Shown one piece after another: positions 1 through 8,429 of a DNA stretch of 64,000 nt. The notes below the pieces were generated by a model that saw only the letters and a program-made list of their open reading frames with translations, did no database searches and was not told where the DNA came from. The position numbers were made by a program, and so were the translations under genes. Positions within the stretch are counted from its first letter, which is position 1. Every line of letters begins with the position of its first letter. The stretch is from Massilia phosphatilytica (GTDB lineage Bacteria > Pseudomonadota > Gammaproteobacteria > Burkholderiales > Burkholderiaceae_D), in assembly GCF_002968015.1 (NCBI RefSeq), contig NZ_PUIP01000026.1:20179-84178 (forward strand), given 5' to 3'.

Positions 1-464
1 AGATAGTCCAGCGCTTCCGGCAGCTGCTTGCGGATCTCGCACAGGCGGCCCAGGTTGTTCAGCGCCTGCACGTGCAGCGCCGGCTTCGTGGCGAGGTCCG
101 GGATGTCGGTGAGGATGCCCTGCCACGCGGCCAGCGCGTCGTCCGGCCGATTCATGCGTTCGTACAGCGTGCCGAGGTTCAGGCGCGCTTCGACGAAGCC
201 GGGTGCGAGTTCGATCGCCTTCAGGTAATCGCGTGCGGCACCCGCATCGTCCCCCACGTTGCCGCGCGCGACGGCGAGGTTGAAGCAGGCGGCATACGCG
301 GCCGGGGAGGCCGTGTGCGCGATCCACGCTTCGTACAACCGGATGGCTTCCTGCGGCATGCCCAGTTCGACCAGTGTCTGCGCACCCTGGAACAACTCAC
401 CGAGCGGCAGTACGCCGCGTTCGGCCTGGCGGAACAAAGCATCGGTGTGCGCAGGAACATTCAT
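1..464 (-). CDS. TPR-repeat protein, N-terminal part (cut by window edge)
   Basis: The reading frame is open from an ATG at 464 to the window edge, giving about 154 residues without a stop. It shows helical tetratricopeptide repeats: an AAYAACFNLAVARGN-type helix pair near residues 56-72, then a canonical repeat around residues 92-110 with the EARLNLGTLYERM signature, and an ALNNLGRLCEIRK helix near 139-151. TPRs mediate protein-protein contact. In Oxalobacteraceae this style of N-terminus (Q-A-E-x-G-x-L-P-x-x-x-L-F) usually precedes a SPINDLY/O-GlcNAc-transferase catalytic half, but that part lies outside the window, so glycosyltransferase activity is an inference. A GAGAG stretch about 12 bases upstream could serve as ribosome binding site. 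Confidence 0.8.
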   Translation of the reverse strand, partial: MNVPAHTDALFRQAERGVLPLGELFQGAQTLVELGMPQEAIRLYEAWIAHTASPAAYAACFNLAVARGNVGDDAGAARDYLKAIELAPGFVEARLNLGTLYERMNRPDDALAAWQGILTDIPDLATKPALHVQALNNLGRLCEIRKQLPEALDY

Positions 465-504
465 GCTGGATAGGTCTCTCGAGTCTGCTTCGGGGAAGCG
501 TAAT

Positions 505-523
505 CATACTCTGTCAGAGTATG
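505..523. promoter_or_regulatory. Perfect 8-bp inverted repeat upstream of the TPR gene
   Basis: CATACTCT and AGAGTATG are exact inverted repeats separated by GTC. The element is 41 bases upstream of the TPR gene start, a normal place for a repressor or activator site. No T-run follows on either strand, so it is not an obvious terminator. The cognate regulator is unknown. Confidence 0.45.
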
Positions 524-624
524 TCCAGCGAACGTTTGTGGCCTCGGAGCAACCAATTGGCGTCATCCGTTTGTACCCAAGTTTTCAATCGAGCATGAAC
601 ATTTGCAAGGACTGAAACGGTTCT

Positions 625-639
625 TGGCAAACTGTTCGC
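625..639 (+). promoter_or_regulatory. Weak sigma-54 (-24/-12) promoter candidate
   Basis: TGGCAAACTGTTCGC keeps the essential GG-N10-GC spacing and the TGGCA -24 element, but the -12 half is TCGC instead of TTGC. It lies about 305 bases upstream of the PEP-CTERM gene at 945. It is listed because the second PEP-CTERM gene of this window has a much better sigma-54 site; on its own it is weak. Confidence 0.2.
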
Positions 640-944
640 ATGCCGCATCATATTTCCTTGTGGATATATTTGCAAATTATTATCACGCGCATTCATGTAT
701 GTCTAGCAATTTTTGCATTTGCAACGCTTTGTAATTAAAAAACGACAACTACTTGCTTTTTAACATGGGCGTTTTCATAGGGAAATCCAAATTTTGTTCA
801 ATATCAAAGGAGCAGCACAATAGTTAATTCGGAGAATTTTTTTCGAATAAATATTGTTTTCTTGCTACATTGAAAAGTCGTGCAGTTGGTAAAAAAACAC
901 GTAGGCCCGATACCCATCGGTGCTTCCATTTCAAGGCGAGAGAC

Positions 945-1733
945 ATGACAATCCATCCGACTTCTTGCGTTTCCCCTGCCCAACCCGGGCTGAACAAACT
1001 GGTCCTTGGCGTAGCCACCGCGCTTGCGCTGCTGGGATCGACCCCCGCCATGGCTTCCGTGGTGAACTTCGAATCCCTGAGCCCGGACTTTTACACCGAC
1101 GGCCAGACCCTTGGCGAGGCAGGCTACACGCTGCAGGCGGTCGACAATCACGTCAGCGGGAACGACAACAGCGGCGGCGTCGGCATGCTCGTCAACGGCA
1201 TGGACCCGACCACCTGCTGGCTGGGCGGCTGCCCGACCAACAACACGACCCATTTCTACCTGGGCCTGAACGACGGCAGCGTCACGATCAAGAAGGACGA
1301 TGGCGGCCGGTTCAACCTGCGCAGCCTCGACTTCGGTTTCGTCGCCCCGCGCGGCGGCCTGCCGAACTACTCGTACGGTCGACTGCTGCTGAACGGCACC
1401 CTCGAGAACGGCAGCACGCTCGGTTATGCCCTGGACTTCCCGGGCCTCGACAGCAGCGGCAATCCGGTCTTCGGCACGGCCACGCTCCCGACGGGCTTCG
1501 GCTACGCCGAGCTGACCGGCCTGACGATCCGCGCCTGCCTGTTCGACGGCATCGGCGGCTGCACCGTGGCGGCCGACATCTCGGACCCGTCGATCTACCA
1601 GGCCCAGTTCGCCATCGACAACCTCGCGCTGGCCGAAGTGCCGGAGCCGGGCAGCCTCGCCCTGATCGGCCTGGGCATGGGCGCGTTCCTGGCGCGCCGC
1701 CGCAAGTCCGCCGCTTCGTCCAACAACATCTGA
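945..1733 (+). CDS. PEP-CTERM exported surface protein
   Basis: This 262-residue protein has an N-terminal hydrophobic signal (about residues 19-39, ending A-M-A-S) and a C-terminal PEP-CTERM tail: V-P-E-P-G-S, a hydrophobic helix, then R-R-R-K. The tail directs sorting by an exosortase of the EpsH/XrtA class, after which the protein is usually found on the cell surface or in exopolysaccharide. The middle is a Gly/Asn/Asp-rich beta domain with paired Cys residues and no recognised enzyme motif. I chose ATG 945 because AAGGCGAGAGAC lies just upstream and the signal peptide fits. It is 18 bases ahead of the subtilase gene, so the two are probably co-transcribed. No exosortase gene is in the window. 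Confidence 0.88.
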   Translation: MTIHPTSCVSPAQPGLNKLVLGVATALALLGSTPAMASVVNFESLSPDFYTDGQTLGEAGYTLQAVDNHVSGNDNSGGVGMLVNGMDPTTCWLGGCPTNNTTHFYLGLNDGSVTIKKDDGGRFNLRSLDFGFVAPRGGLPNYSYGRLLLNGTLENGSTLGYALDFPGLDSSGNPVFGTATLPTGFGYAELTGLTIRACLFDGIGGCTVAADISDPSIYQAQFAIDNLALAEVPEPGSLALIGLGMGAFLARRRKSAASSNNI

Positions 1734-1751
1734 GCCGCCGAGGTACCGACC

Positions 1752-4700
1752 ATGAAACTGCGTCCCATCACTTCGGCCGTCCTGTTCGCACTGACCATCG
1801 CGGCCGCCACCCACGCGTATGCCGACGGCGAAGTCCGCCGCTCGTACATCGTCCAGCTGGCCGACAAGCCGGTCGCCACCTATGACGGCGGCGTCAGCGG
1901 CCTCACCGCCACCAAGCCGGCCGCCGGGCAGCGCCTGAACGTCGACGCGACCAGCGTCCAGAACTACATCACTTACCTGGAGACGAAGCAGACCGACGTC
2001 CTGTCGACCGTCAACAAGGCCCAGGTCACCAACGAATACAAGGTCGTCTTCAACGGCTTCTCGGCCCTGCTGACCGATGACGAAGTCCGCGCCCTGAAGA
2101 AGAATCCGGGCGTCGCGAGCATCTCGGCCGACTCGATCCTGCAGCTCGACACGAGCTATACCCCGACGTTCCTCGGCCTCGACAAAGCGGGCGGCCTGTG
2201 GGACCAGCTCGGCGGCCAGGACAAGGCCGGCGAAGGCATGATCATCGGTATCGTCGACGGCGGCATCTGGCCGGAGCACGACAGCTTCGCCGACCGCGTC
2301 GACGAGAACGGCGTCCCGAGCCGCAGCGGCAGCAAGCTCGCCTACGATGCCCCGCCGGCATCCTGGAAGGGCACCTGCCAGGTGGGCGAAGGCTTTGCCG
2401 CCACCGATTGCAACAACAAGCTGATCGGCGCGCGTTACTTCAAGCAGCCGACGCAGACCTTGCACTGGACCGAGTTCCTGTCGGCCCGCGACTCCGTCGC
2501 CGGCGCGGAAGGCCATGGCGGCCACGGCGACCACACGGCCAGCACGGCCGGCGGCAATGCGCACGTGACGGCCACCACCAATGGCCTGTCGCTCGGCAAG
2601 ATCACCGGCATGGCCCCGCGCGCCCGCATCGCGGCGTATAAAGTCTGCTGGACCGACGGCGGGACCGGCCTGAACGGCTGCGCTACGTCGAACAGCGTGG
2701 CCGCGATCGAACAGGCCGTGAAGGATGGCGTGAACGTCATCAACTTCTCGATCGGCCCGAACGCCGGCGGCGGCGCGTTCAATGAACCGACCGAAGTCGC
2801 CTTCCTCGGCGCGGCCGCGGCGGGCGTGTTCGTGGCCGCATCGGCCGGCAACTCCGGCCCGGCGACGGCGCCGGTCGCCCACATCAGCCCGTGGCTGACC
2901 ACGGTCGGCAACTCGACGCACAACCGCACCTATGCGGGCGACGTCGCGCTGGGCAACGGCGTGACCGTCACCGGCGCGTCCGGCAATGCCAACACGCCGT
3001 CGTCGCCGCTGATCCTCGCGAAGGATGCCGGCCTGGCGGGCGTCGATCCGGCCAATGCCAACCTGAACCTGTGCTACGGTCCGGCCGACAAGGTCGCCGC
3101 GCTGCTGGATCCGGCCAAGGTGGCAGGCAAGATCCTCGTCTGCGACCGCGGCGGCAACGTGCTCGTCAACAAGAGCGCGAACGGCAAGACGGCCGGCGCC
3201 GTGGGCGTCATCATCGCCAACACGCCGACCAGCACGCAGACGATCCTGAACCAGGCGCACAGCATCTCGACCGTGCACATCTCGGCAACGGACGGCCAGA
3301 AGGTCAAGGATTACTACGCCGCCACGCCGGGCGCCACCGCGGCGCTGAACAACCTGCGCGGCATCGTCGATCCGACCATCGTCGCGCCGCAGATGAACAG
3401 CAGTTCGTCGCGCGGCCCGAACGTGGCCAACGCCAACATCATGAAGCCGGACGTCACCGCGCCGGGTACCGACATCCTGGCGGCCGTCAGCGCCGACCTG
3501 ACGAAGGCCCAGCGCGACGCGGTCGCCGGCGGCGCACCCGCACCGTCGAAGGACTTCGCGTTCTACACCGGCACCTCGATGGCGTCGCCGCACGTGGCCG
3601 GCATTGCCGCGCTGCTGAAACAGCGCCATCCGGACTGGACGCCGGCGATGATCAAGTCGGCCCTGATGACGACGGCCTTCGACACCTTCAACGATGGCCA
3701 GAACGGTGCGGTGCCCTGGGACAGCACGGCCCGCACGACCGGCACGCTGCCGTGGGGCCAGGGTGCCGGCCACGTGGCGCCGTCCGTCGCCGTCGATCCG
3801 GGCCTCGTGTACGACCTGGCCACGATCGACTACGCGCGCTTCCTGTGCGGCCTCGGCATCACCAACGTGTTCAGCCCGGGCACCTGCTCGGCCGTCGGCA
3901 CGATCCAGCCGTACAACCTGAACCTGCCGTCGCTGACGGCCGCCAACGTGCTGGGCATCCAGACGCTGACCCGCACGGTGAAGAACGTGGGCGGCAGCGC
4001 GGCGACGTACAACGTCAACGCCACGCTGCCGGGCTACACGGTCGACGTGCAGCCGGCCACGCTGAACCTGGCGCCGGGCGCGAGCGCCACGTACACGGTC
4101 AAGCTGACCCGCACCAGCGCGCCGATGAACACGTGGGTGTACGGCAAGCTGACCTGGACCGACGGCACGCACACCGTGCGCAGCCCGCTGACGGCACGCG
4201 CCTCCACGATCGCCGTGCCGGGCACGGTGCAGAGCGAAGCGACGTCCGGCACCAAGGTCGTCACCATCGGCACCGGCTTCGCGGGCTCGCTGTCGCTCGC
4301 CAAGGCCGGCCTGATCCCGGCTACCGAGTTCAACTCGTCGGTCGTCACCGCGACGGACACGAGCAACAGCGTGTGCACGGGCGGCGGCGGCACGGGCGTG
4401 AACGTGCACACTGTCACCATCCCGGCCGGCACGACCACGGCCCGCTTCGCGCTGTACGACAGCGACACGAGCGGCAACGGCAAGTCCGACCTGGACCTGC
4501 TGGTGGCGCGCGGCACGACCGTCGTCGGTTCCAGCGGCGGCCAGACGGCCAACGAAATGGTCACGCTGACCAACCCGCCGGCAGGCGATTACAAGGTGTG
4601 CGTCATCGGCTACGATCCGGTCGGTGGCAGCGCCACGTACAAGCTGTCGACCTGGGTGCTGAGCCCGGGCGTCACCGGCGGCAACTTCAAGGCCGTCGCA

Positions 4701-4898
4701 CCAACCCAGGTCGCGCTGGGCGGCACGGCGTCGGTGGCGTTGTCGTGGTCCGGTCTCGCGACCGGCAAGCGCCACCTCGGTTCGGTCGCCTACGTGACCG
4801 GCGGCACCACGGTCGGCACGACGATCGTCGAAGTCGACACGACGGATCCGATTCCGGTGTTCCAGAACGCCGGCAACAAGCAGGCGAAGGTCGAGTAA
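1752..4898 (+). CDS. Secreted subtilisin-like serine protease (S8) with PA and C-terminal pre-peptidase domains
   Basis: This 1048-residue preproprotein has a signal peptide of about 24 residues, an I9-type propeptide (about 30-125, ending N-P-G-V-A-S-I-S) and an S8 catalytic domain. The catalytic residues are Asp169 (IVDGGIWPEHDS), His261 (HGDHTAST) and Ser609 (GTSMASPHVAG). A PA-type insert (about 390-490) sits inside the catalytic domain. A fibronectin-III-like domain and a pre-peptidase C-terminal-like domain (about 870-970) follow, as in plant cucumisin-like and bacterial lantibiotic-type subtilases. It should act outside the cell as an endoprotease. GAGG precedes the ATG. It follows the PEP-CTERM gene by 18 bases. 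The His box reads HGDH rather than the common HGTH, a small deviation. Confidence 0.92.
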   Translation: MKLRPITSAVLFALTIAAATHAYADGEVRRSYIVQLADKPVATYDGGVSGLTATKPAAGQRLNVDATSVQNYITYLETKQTDVLSTVNKAQVTNEYKVVFNGFSALLTDDEVRALKKNPGVASISADSILQLDTSYTPTFLGLDKAGGLWDQLGGQDKAGEGMIIGIVDGGIWPEHDSFADRVDENGVPSRSGSKLAYDAPPASWKGTCQVGEGFAATDCNNKLIGARYFKQPTQTLHWTEFLSARDSVAGAEGHGGHGDHTASTAGGNAHVTATTNGLSLGKITGMAPRARIAAYKVCWTDGGTGLNGCATSNSVAAIEQAVKDGVNVINFSIGPNAGGGAFNEPTEVAFLGAAAAGVFVAASAGNSGPATAPVAHISPWLTTVGNSTHNRTYAGDVALGNGVTVTGASGNANTPSSPLILAKDAGLAGVDPANANLNLCYGPADKVAALLDPAKVAGKILVCDRGGNVLVNKSANGKTAGAVGVIIANTPTSTQTILNQAHSISTVHISATDGQKVKDYYAATPGATAALNNLRGIVDPTIVAPQMNSSSSRGPNVANANIMKPDVTAPGTDILAAVSADLTKAQRDAVAGGAPAPSKDFAFYTGTSMASPHVAGIAALLKQRHPDWTPAMIKSALMTTAFDTFNDGQNGAVPWDSTARTTGTLPWGQGAGHVAPSVAVDPGLVYDLATIDYARFLCGLGITNVFSPGTCSAVGTIQPYNLNLPSLTAANVLGIQTLTRTVKNVGGSAATYNVNATLPGYTVDVQPATLNLAPGASATYTVKLTRTSAPMNTWVYGKLTWTDGTHTVRSPLTARASTIAVPGTVQSEATSGTKVVTIGTGFAGSLSLAKAGLIPATEFNSSVVTATDTSNSVCTGGGGTGVNVHTVTIPAGTTTARFALYDSDTSGNGKSDLDLLVARGTTVVGSSGGQTANEMVTLTNPPAGDYKVCVIGYDPVGGSATYKLSTWVLSPGVTGGNFKAVAPTQVALGGTASVALSWSGLATGKRHLGSVAYVTGGTTVGTTIVEVDTTDPIPVFQNAGNKQAKVE

Positions 4899-4933
4899 TC
4901 GTCCTGGCAGGGCTGCCACAAGCGGCCCTCAAT

Positions 4934-4970
4934 GACAAAGCCGCGGCAGTTTGCCGCGGCTTTGTCGTTT
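4934..4970. terminator. Strong bidirectional terminator
   Basis: A perfect 15-bp stem (4934-4948 with 4952-4966) around a 3-base loop sits between the converging subtilase and lipoprotein genes. It is followed by GTTT on the plus strand and by a short mixed tract on the minus strand, so it can stop transcription from both sides. Confidence 0.85.
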
Positions 4971-4982
4971 ACCGGAGCCGTT

Positions 4983-5414
4983 TCAGCGGGCGACGGGCGC
5001 CATGCCGCCGGGACCGCCGTTCGTGGGGCGCAGCACGCAGTGGCCGGCGGAGCACGTCGCGCCCGGATCGGGGACGACGGAACACGTCGACATCATGCCC
5101 TTCTTGGTGTCTTCCACCTGGCGCGCGGCCGCATGCTCGGCCACGAGTGCGCGCAGGCGCGTGCCGTCGCTGTTCTTGCTGGACCACGCGAGGTAGCGCT
5201 CGGGACCGCCGCAGGCCTTGTGGCCGACGCCGATCGTGTGGCACTGATCGTCCGCGTCGCACGCGGCAGCGCCGCGCTCCGCTTCGATGCGCGCCAGCAA
5301 GGATGCGCTGCCCGTCGTGTCGGCGGGGGCCTGCGGCGCATCGCTGCGGCAGGCGCTGCTCGCCAGCAGCAGGGCCAGGCCGGCGAGGGTGCGGGGTAGG
5401 TTGAGCAGGTTCAT
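4983..5414 (-). CDS. Small Cys-rich putative lipoprotein of unknown function
   Basis: The protein has 143 residues and begins with a hydrophobic signal ending L-L-A-S-S-A-C, a plausible but atypical lipobox. The mature part holds six further Cys residues in C-D-A-D-D-Q-C, A-C-G-G, T-C-S and T-C-S-A-G-H-C contexts, suggesting disulfide-bonded periplasmic folding. The start at 5414 is preferred over a longer frame from 5525 because it places the signal at the N-terminus. I do not recognise the family. It ends against the terminator shared with the subtilase and is divergent from the glycosyltransferase gene. Confidence 0.7.
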   Translation of the reverse strand: MNLLNLPRTLAGLALLLASSACRSDAPQAPADTTGSASLLARIEAERGAAACDADDQCHTIGVGHKACGGPERYLAWSSKNSDGTRLRALVAEHAAARQVEDTKKGMMSTCSVVPDPGATCSAGHCVLRPTNGGPGGMAPVAR

Positions 5415-5524
5415 GGGACCATCATCGCGTGCATGGCCGCGCTTGGCAAGGGGCGCACGCGTCACGGCACCGTCATATTCCACCGCTACATTGCTCTCAT
5501 CGATATGGCGGCAAGGCGAGTGCA

Positions 5525-6703
5525 ATGGGTGGGCGATGGATGGAGGGCGAAGGCAGGGCAGGCAAGCGCATCCTCGTGCTGAGCGTGCCCGCGGGCGCCG
5601 GCCACACGCGCGCGGCCGAGGCGATCCGCGCCGGCGCGTCCGCCGTCCCCGGCATCGCCGAGGTGATCCACCTGGACGCCACCGCCTACGCGACGCCGCG
5701 CCTGCGCCAGGTCTACGCCGACCTCTACATCATGCTCGTGCGCCGGGCGCCTGCCGTGTGGAGCTGGGTCTACGATTACACCAACACGGCCGCGCCGGAT
5801 GGCTGGGCCCACCGGCTGCGGCGCCGCATCGAACGGCGCGATTGCGCGCCGCTGCTGGCGAAAATCGCCGAGCTGCGCCCGGACGCCATCGTCTGCACGC
5901 ATTTCCTGCCGGCCGAGATCCTGTCGCGCGAGGTTGCCGACGGCGCCTTGCCGTGTCCGGTATGGGTGCAGGTGACCGACTTCGACCTGCATCGCATGTG
6001 GGTGCACCGGCACATGGCCGGCTATTTCGCGGGCAATGACGAAGTGGCGTTCCTGATGGAACAGCACGGCATCGCGCGCAACGGCATCCACGTCACCGGC
6101 ATCCCCGTCATGCCCGCCTTTACGTGCCGCCCGGACCGCGCCGCATGTGCGCGCGAACTCGGCATCGAGCACGATCGCATGACCTTGTTGCTGATGGGCG
6201 GCGGCGCCGGGCTGGGCGGCCTGTCAACGCTGGCGCAGGGCCTGCTGGCGATTCCCGGTCGGTTCCAGTTGATCGCGCTGGCTGGTCGCAACACGGAGGA
6301 ACTGGCGGCGCTGCGGCGCCTCGCCGTCGCGCACCCGGGCCGCCTCGTGCCGCAGGGGTTCACGGACAAGGTCGAGCGCCTGATGGCCTGTGCCGACGTC
6401 GCCATCACGAAGCCGGGCGGCGCGACGACGGCGGAGTGCCTGGCGCTGGGCCTGCCCATGATCGTGAATGCGTCGATTCCCGGGCAAGAAGAACGTAACG
6501 CCAATTTCCTGCTCGAACACGGCGCGGCCATGAAGGCGTTCGACGCGCCGTCGCTGGAATACCGCGTGCGCTACCTGATGGCCCATCCGGCCGAACTCGA
6601 CACCATGCGTGCCCGCGCCCTCGCGCTGGGCCGCCCCCATGCCGCTGCCGCCGTGCTGGCGGCCATCCTGAAGCAGACCGAACCCATCGATGCCCGTGTT
6701 TGA
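5525..6703 (+). CDS. MGDG-synthase/UgtP-like processive glycosyltransferase
   Basis: The 392-residue protein has two Rossmann-like halves (GT-B fold). The N-terminal half carries the AGAGHTRAAEAI loop that typifies monogalactosyldiacylglycerol synthase and diacylglycerol glucosyltransferases. The C-terminal half carries the nucleotide-sugar signature KPGGATTAECLALGLP. The family moves a sugar from a UDP-sugar to diacylglycerol at the inner leaflet, making glycolipids. Start 5525 follows AAGGCGAG; a longer frame from 5429 has no such site and runs into the promoter region. The next gene overlaps by 14 bases and encodes a membrane protein, which suggests a membrane-lipid role for both. Sugar and acceptor specificity cannot be read from sequence. 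Confidence 0.85.
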   Translation: MGGRWMEGEGRAGKRILVLSVPAGAGHTRAAEAIRAGASAVPGIAEVIHLDATAYATPRLRQVYADLYIMLVRRAPAVWSWVYDYTNTAAPDGWAHRLRRRIERRDCAPLLAKIAELRPDAIVCTHFLPAEILSREVADGALPCPVWVQVTDFDLHRMWVHRHMAGYFAGNDEVAFLMEQHGIARNGIHVTGIPVMPAFTCRPDRAACARELGIEHDRMTLLLMGGGAGLGGLSTLAQGLLAIPGRFQLIALAGRNTEELAALRRLAVAHPGRLVPQGFTDKVERLMACADVAITKPGGATTAECLALGLPMIVNASIPGQEERNANFLLEHGAAMKAFDAPSLEYRVRYLMAHPAELDTMRARALALGRPHAAAAVLAAILKQTEPIDARV

Positions 6704-7163
6704 ACTTTCCCATGCCGGCCAGTTCGTCGCGACCCTGGCCGCCGTCGTCATTGCCGCATATTTTTTCGCCCGCGTCGAAGTCGAGATCGAAGGCGACGCG
6801 GGCTGGGCCGCCAACCTGCCCACCTGGCGCATCGAAGACCATCCGCTGCTCGACATCTTCTGGGGCGGCCGCGCGCTGACCGGCTACCACGCGTGGATGT
6901 TTTCCTTCATCGGCGTGATCTTTCATTTCCCGCTGGCCTTCGCGGGGCAATGGTCGCCGCAGCTGGAAGCGCGCGCGCTCGGCGCCGTGATGCTGTTCTG
7001 GATCGTCGAAGACTGGCTGTGGTTCGTCGTGAACCCCGCCTTCGGCTGGCGCCGTTTCAAGCGCGAACTGGTCCCCTGGCACAAGCGCTGGTTCGCGGGC
7101 GCGCCCGTCGATTACTGGGTGTTCGGCGTCGTCAGCGCGCTGCTGTTCTGGTACGCGTACTAG
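6690..7163 (+). CDS. Integral membrane protein of unknown function
   Basis: The 157-residue protein has about four hydrophobic segments (roughly 10-26, 68-85, 92-110 and 142-156). The connecting loops are Trp-rich, with WRIEDHPLLDIFWG, VEDWLWFVVNPAFGWRRF and PWHKRWF. Conserved His and Asp/Glu residues near the membrane could bind a metal, but I do not recognise the family. Its start overlaps the upstream glycosyltransferase gene by 14 bases, so translation is probably coupled. Its end overlaps the end of the converging HAD gene by 32 bases. Confidence 0.7.
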   Translation: MPVFELSHAGQFVATLAAVVIAAYFFARVEVEIEGDAGWAANLPTWRIEDHPLLDIFWGGRALTGYHAWMFSFIGVIFHFPLAFAGQWSPQLEARALGAVMLFWIVEDWLWFVVNPAFGWRRFKRELVPWHKRWFAGAPVDYWVFGVVSALLFWYAY

Positions 7164-7863
7164 CCGCACCGGGGCGGCGGTTGCCGAGGTCGAGCGCGTG
7201 GCGGATGCGCTGGCACAGTTCACCGGACGTGCGCGAGATCACCTCGTGGGGAATCTCGAATTTTTCCGTCAGCCGGTCATAGTCCTCGAAGCCGTACGAC
7301 ACCATGAACGGATGCATGCCCGTGCCGATCGCGGCGGCGAAATCCTTGTGCTCGTCGCCGCATACATAGGCGCGGGCGGGGTTGATGCCGAACTGCTCGC
7401 GGATGGCGCGGAACTGGCTCGTCTTCTTTTCCGAGAGCGGAATGTGGACGAGGAAGTCGAGCGCGTTGATGTCGATGTCGTGGCGCTGGAACAGCTGGCG
7501 CAGCGTCTCCAGCGGTTCGTTCGTGATGTTGCGCGTGACCATGCCGACGACGACGTCCGGCGCGGCGACCAGTTCCCGCACGAGGTCGGGAATGCCGTCG
7601 TACATGGCCGCTTCCTGGCGGTAGACTTCCGTGAGGCTGTCGACGAGCCTGGCCCGGCTGTTCTTGCGCAGGTTCTTCTTGATGATCGAGGGGAATTCCT
7701 TCAGCCCGCCGAGATACTTGAAGAGATTGTGGCGCTTCTGGAACCGGGCTTCGTCGCCGAAGTCCAGCCCGTGCCGCGCAAACGCCGCTTCGATGGCGGA
7801 AAAGGCGTCGATGGTCGTGCCGTCCGCGTCGAGGATCAGCAGGCGTTTCCTGGATTTGTACAT
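7132..7863 (-). CDS. HAD-family hydrolase (phosphatase-like)
   Basis: The N-terminus carries HAD motif I, LILDADGTTIDAF, with the nucleophile Asp and the general acid Asp two residues later. Later elements fit motif II (GMVTRN), a Lys of motif III and the CGDEHKDFAAA motif IV. The enzyme probably removes phosphate from a small molecule. At 243 residues it is a normal size. The start is uncertain: ATG 7863 puts motif I at the expected distance, while upstream ATGs at 7896 and 7893 would add 10-11 residues. The last 32 bases overlap the end of the convergent membrane-protein gene. Confidence 0.78.
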   Translation of the reverse strand: MYKSRKRLLILDADGTTIDAFSAIEAAFARHGLDFGDEARFQKRHNLFKYLGGLKEFPSIIKKNLRKNSRARLVDSLTEVYRQEAAMYDGIPDLVRELVAAPDVVVGMVTRNITNEPLETLRQLFQRHDIDINALDFLVHIPLSEKKTSQFRAIREQFGINPARAYVCGDEHKDFAAAIGTGMHPFMVSYGFEDYDRLTEKFEIPHEVISRTSGELCQRIRHALDLGNRRPGAASTRTRTAAR

Positions 7864-7979
7864 GTGCGTCGTGGCCGGATTCCGTTGCCTCATCATACGC
7901 ACGGACACGTTACCGGCGTATGACAGGCCGGTCTCAACGCCAGGCTCAATCGGGTCATTGCGAACATGGGCAGAAGCGG

Positions 7980-8028
7980 TTGACAACGCCGATTACAAGT
8001 GTAATCATTGATTCGATTACACTTGTAA
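7980..8028 (+). promoter_or_regulatory. blaI-type promoter with two operator dyads
   Basis: A TTGACA -35 box (7980-7985) is followed by two dyads of the BlaI/MecI type: TTACAAGTGTAA (7993-8004) and TTACACTTGTAA (8017-8028). Both fit TTACA-N2-TGTAA, and their centres are 24 bp apart. The best -10 (AATCAT, 8003-8008, 17-bp spacing) lies at the junction with the first dyad, so repressor binding would block polymerase. BlaI-family repressors are known to bind TACA-N2-TGTA dyads, and the blaI-like gene starts 12 bases downstream, so autoregulation is a firm inference. Confidence 0.85.
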
Positions 8029-8039
8029 ACGGTTAAGTC

Positions 8040-8429
8040 ATGCAAGATACCCCGCGGATTGCGATCAGCGACGCCGAATCGCATGTGATGGACGTGCTGT
8101 GGCAGGCGTCTGCGCCATTGGTCGCCGAGCAGATCGTCGATGCGCTGTCCGAAACCCGGCACTGGCAGGCGGCGACCGTCAAGACGTTGCTGAATCGTCT
8201 GTTGAAAAAGGGCGCGATCGCGGCGCAAAAGGAGGGGCGCCGGTTCCTGTACCACGCCGTACTGCGGCGCGAAGACTGGCTGGCCGCCGAGAGCGATGGC
8301 TTGCTGGACCGGCTGTTCGGTGGACGCATCGCACCGCTCGTCGCCTACTTCGGCAGCCAGCGCAAACTGTCGCCGAAGGATATCCAGGAATTGCGCAAGC
8401 TGATCGACGAGCTCGACGATGGCGAGTGA
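8040..8429 (+). CDS. BlaI/MecI-family transcriptional repressor
   Basis: This 129-residue protein has the penicillinase-repressor fold: a winged helix (about residues 8-80, with ISDAESHVMDVLWQ and the recognition region TVKTLLNRLLKKG) and a C-terminal dimerisation helix. The family represses its own operon and is inactivated by proteolysis triggered by a partner M56 membrane protease. That partner is encoded immediately downstream and overlaps by 11 bases. Two matching operators lie in the promoter. No beta-lactamase gene is adjacent, so the regulon is probably something other than classic resistance. Confidence 0.93.
   Translation: MQDTPRIAISDAESHVMDVLWQASAPLVAEQIVDALSETRHWQAATVKTLLNRLLKKGAIAAQKEGRRFLYHAVLRREDWLAAESDGLLDRLFGGRIAPLVAYFGSQRKLSPKDIQELRKLIDELDDGE

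Larger units (their letters stand above)
465..944. other. Long AT-rich intergenic region
   Basis: This 480-base gap separates the divergent TPR and PEP-CTERM genes. Its right half, about 590-880, is far richer in A and T than anything nearby, with several A and T runs. I see no credible gene: the frames across it are short and lack ribosome binding sites. It holds an inverted repeat at 505-523 and a weak sigma-54-like element at 625-639, listed separately. Confidence 0.6.

Noticed and set aside
804..4919. A 1371-residue minus-strand frame opposite the PEP-CTERM and subtilase genes
   Set aside because: It is an antisense shadow of high-GC codons: Arg/Gly/Val-rich, without domains or a ribosome binding site. 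The plus-strand genes have clear motifs.
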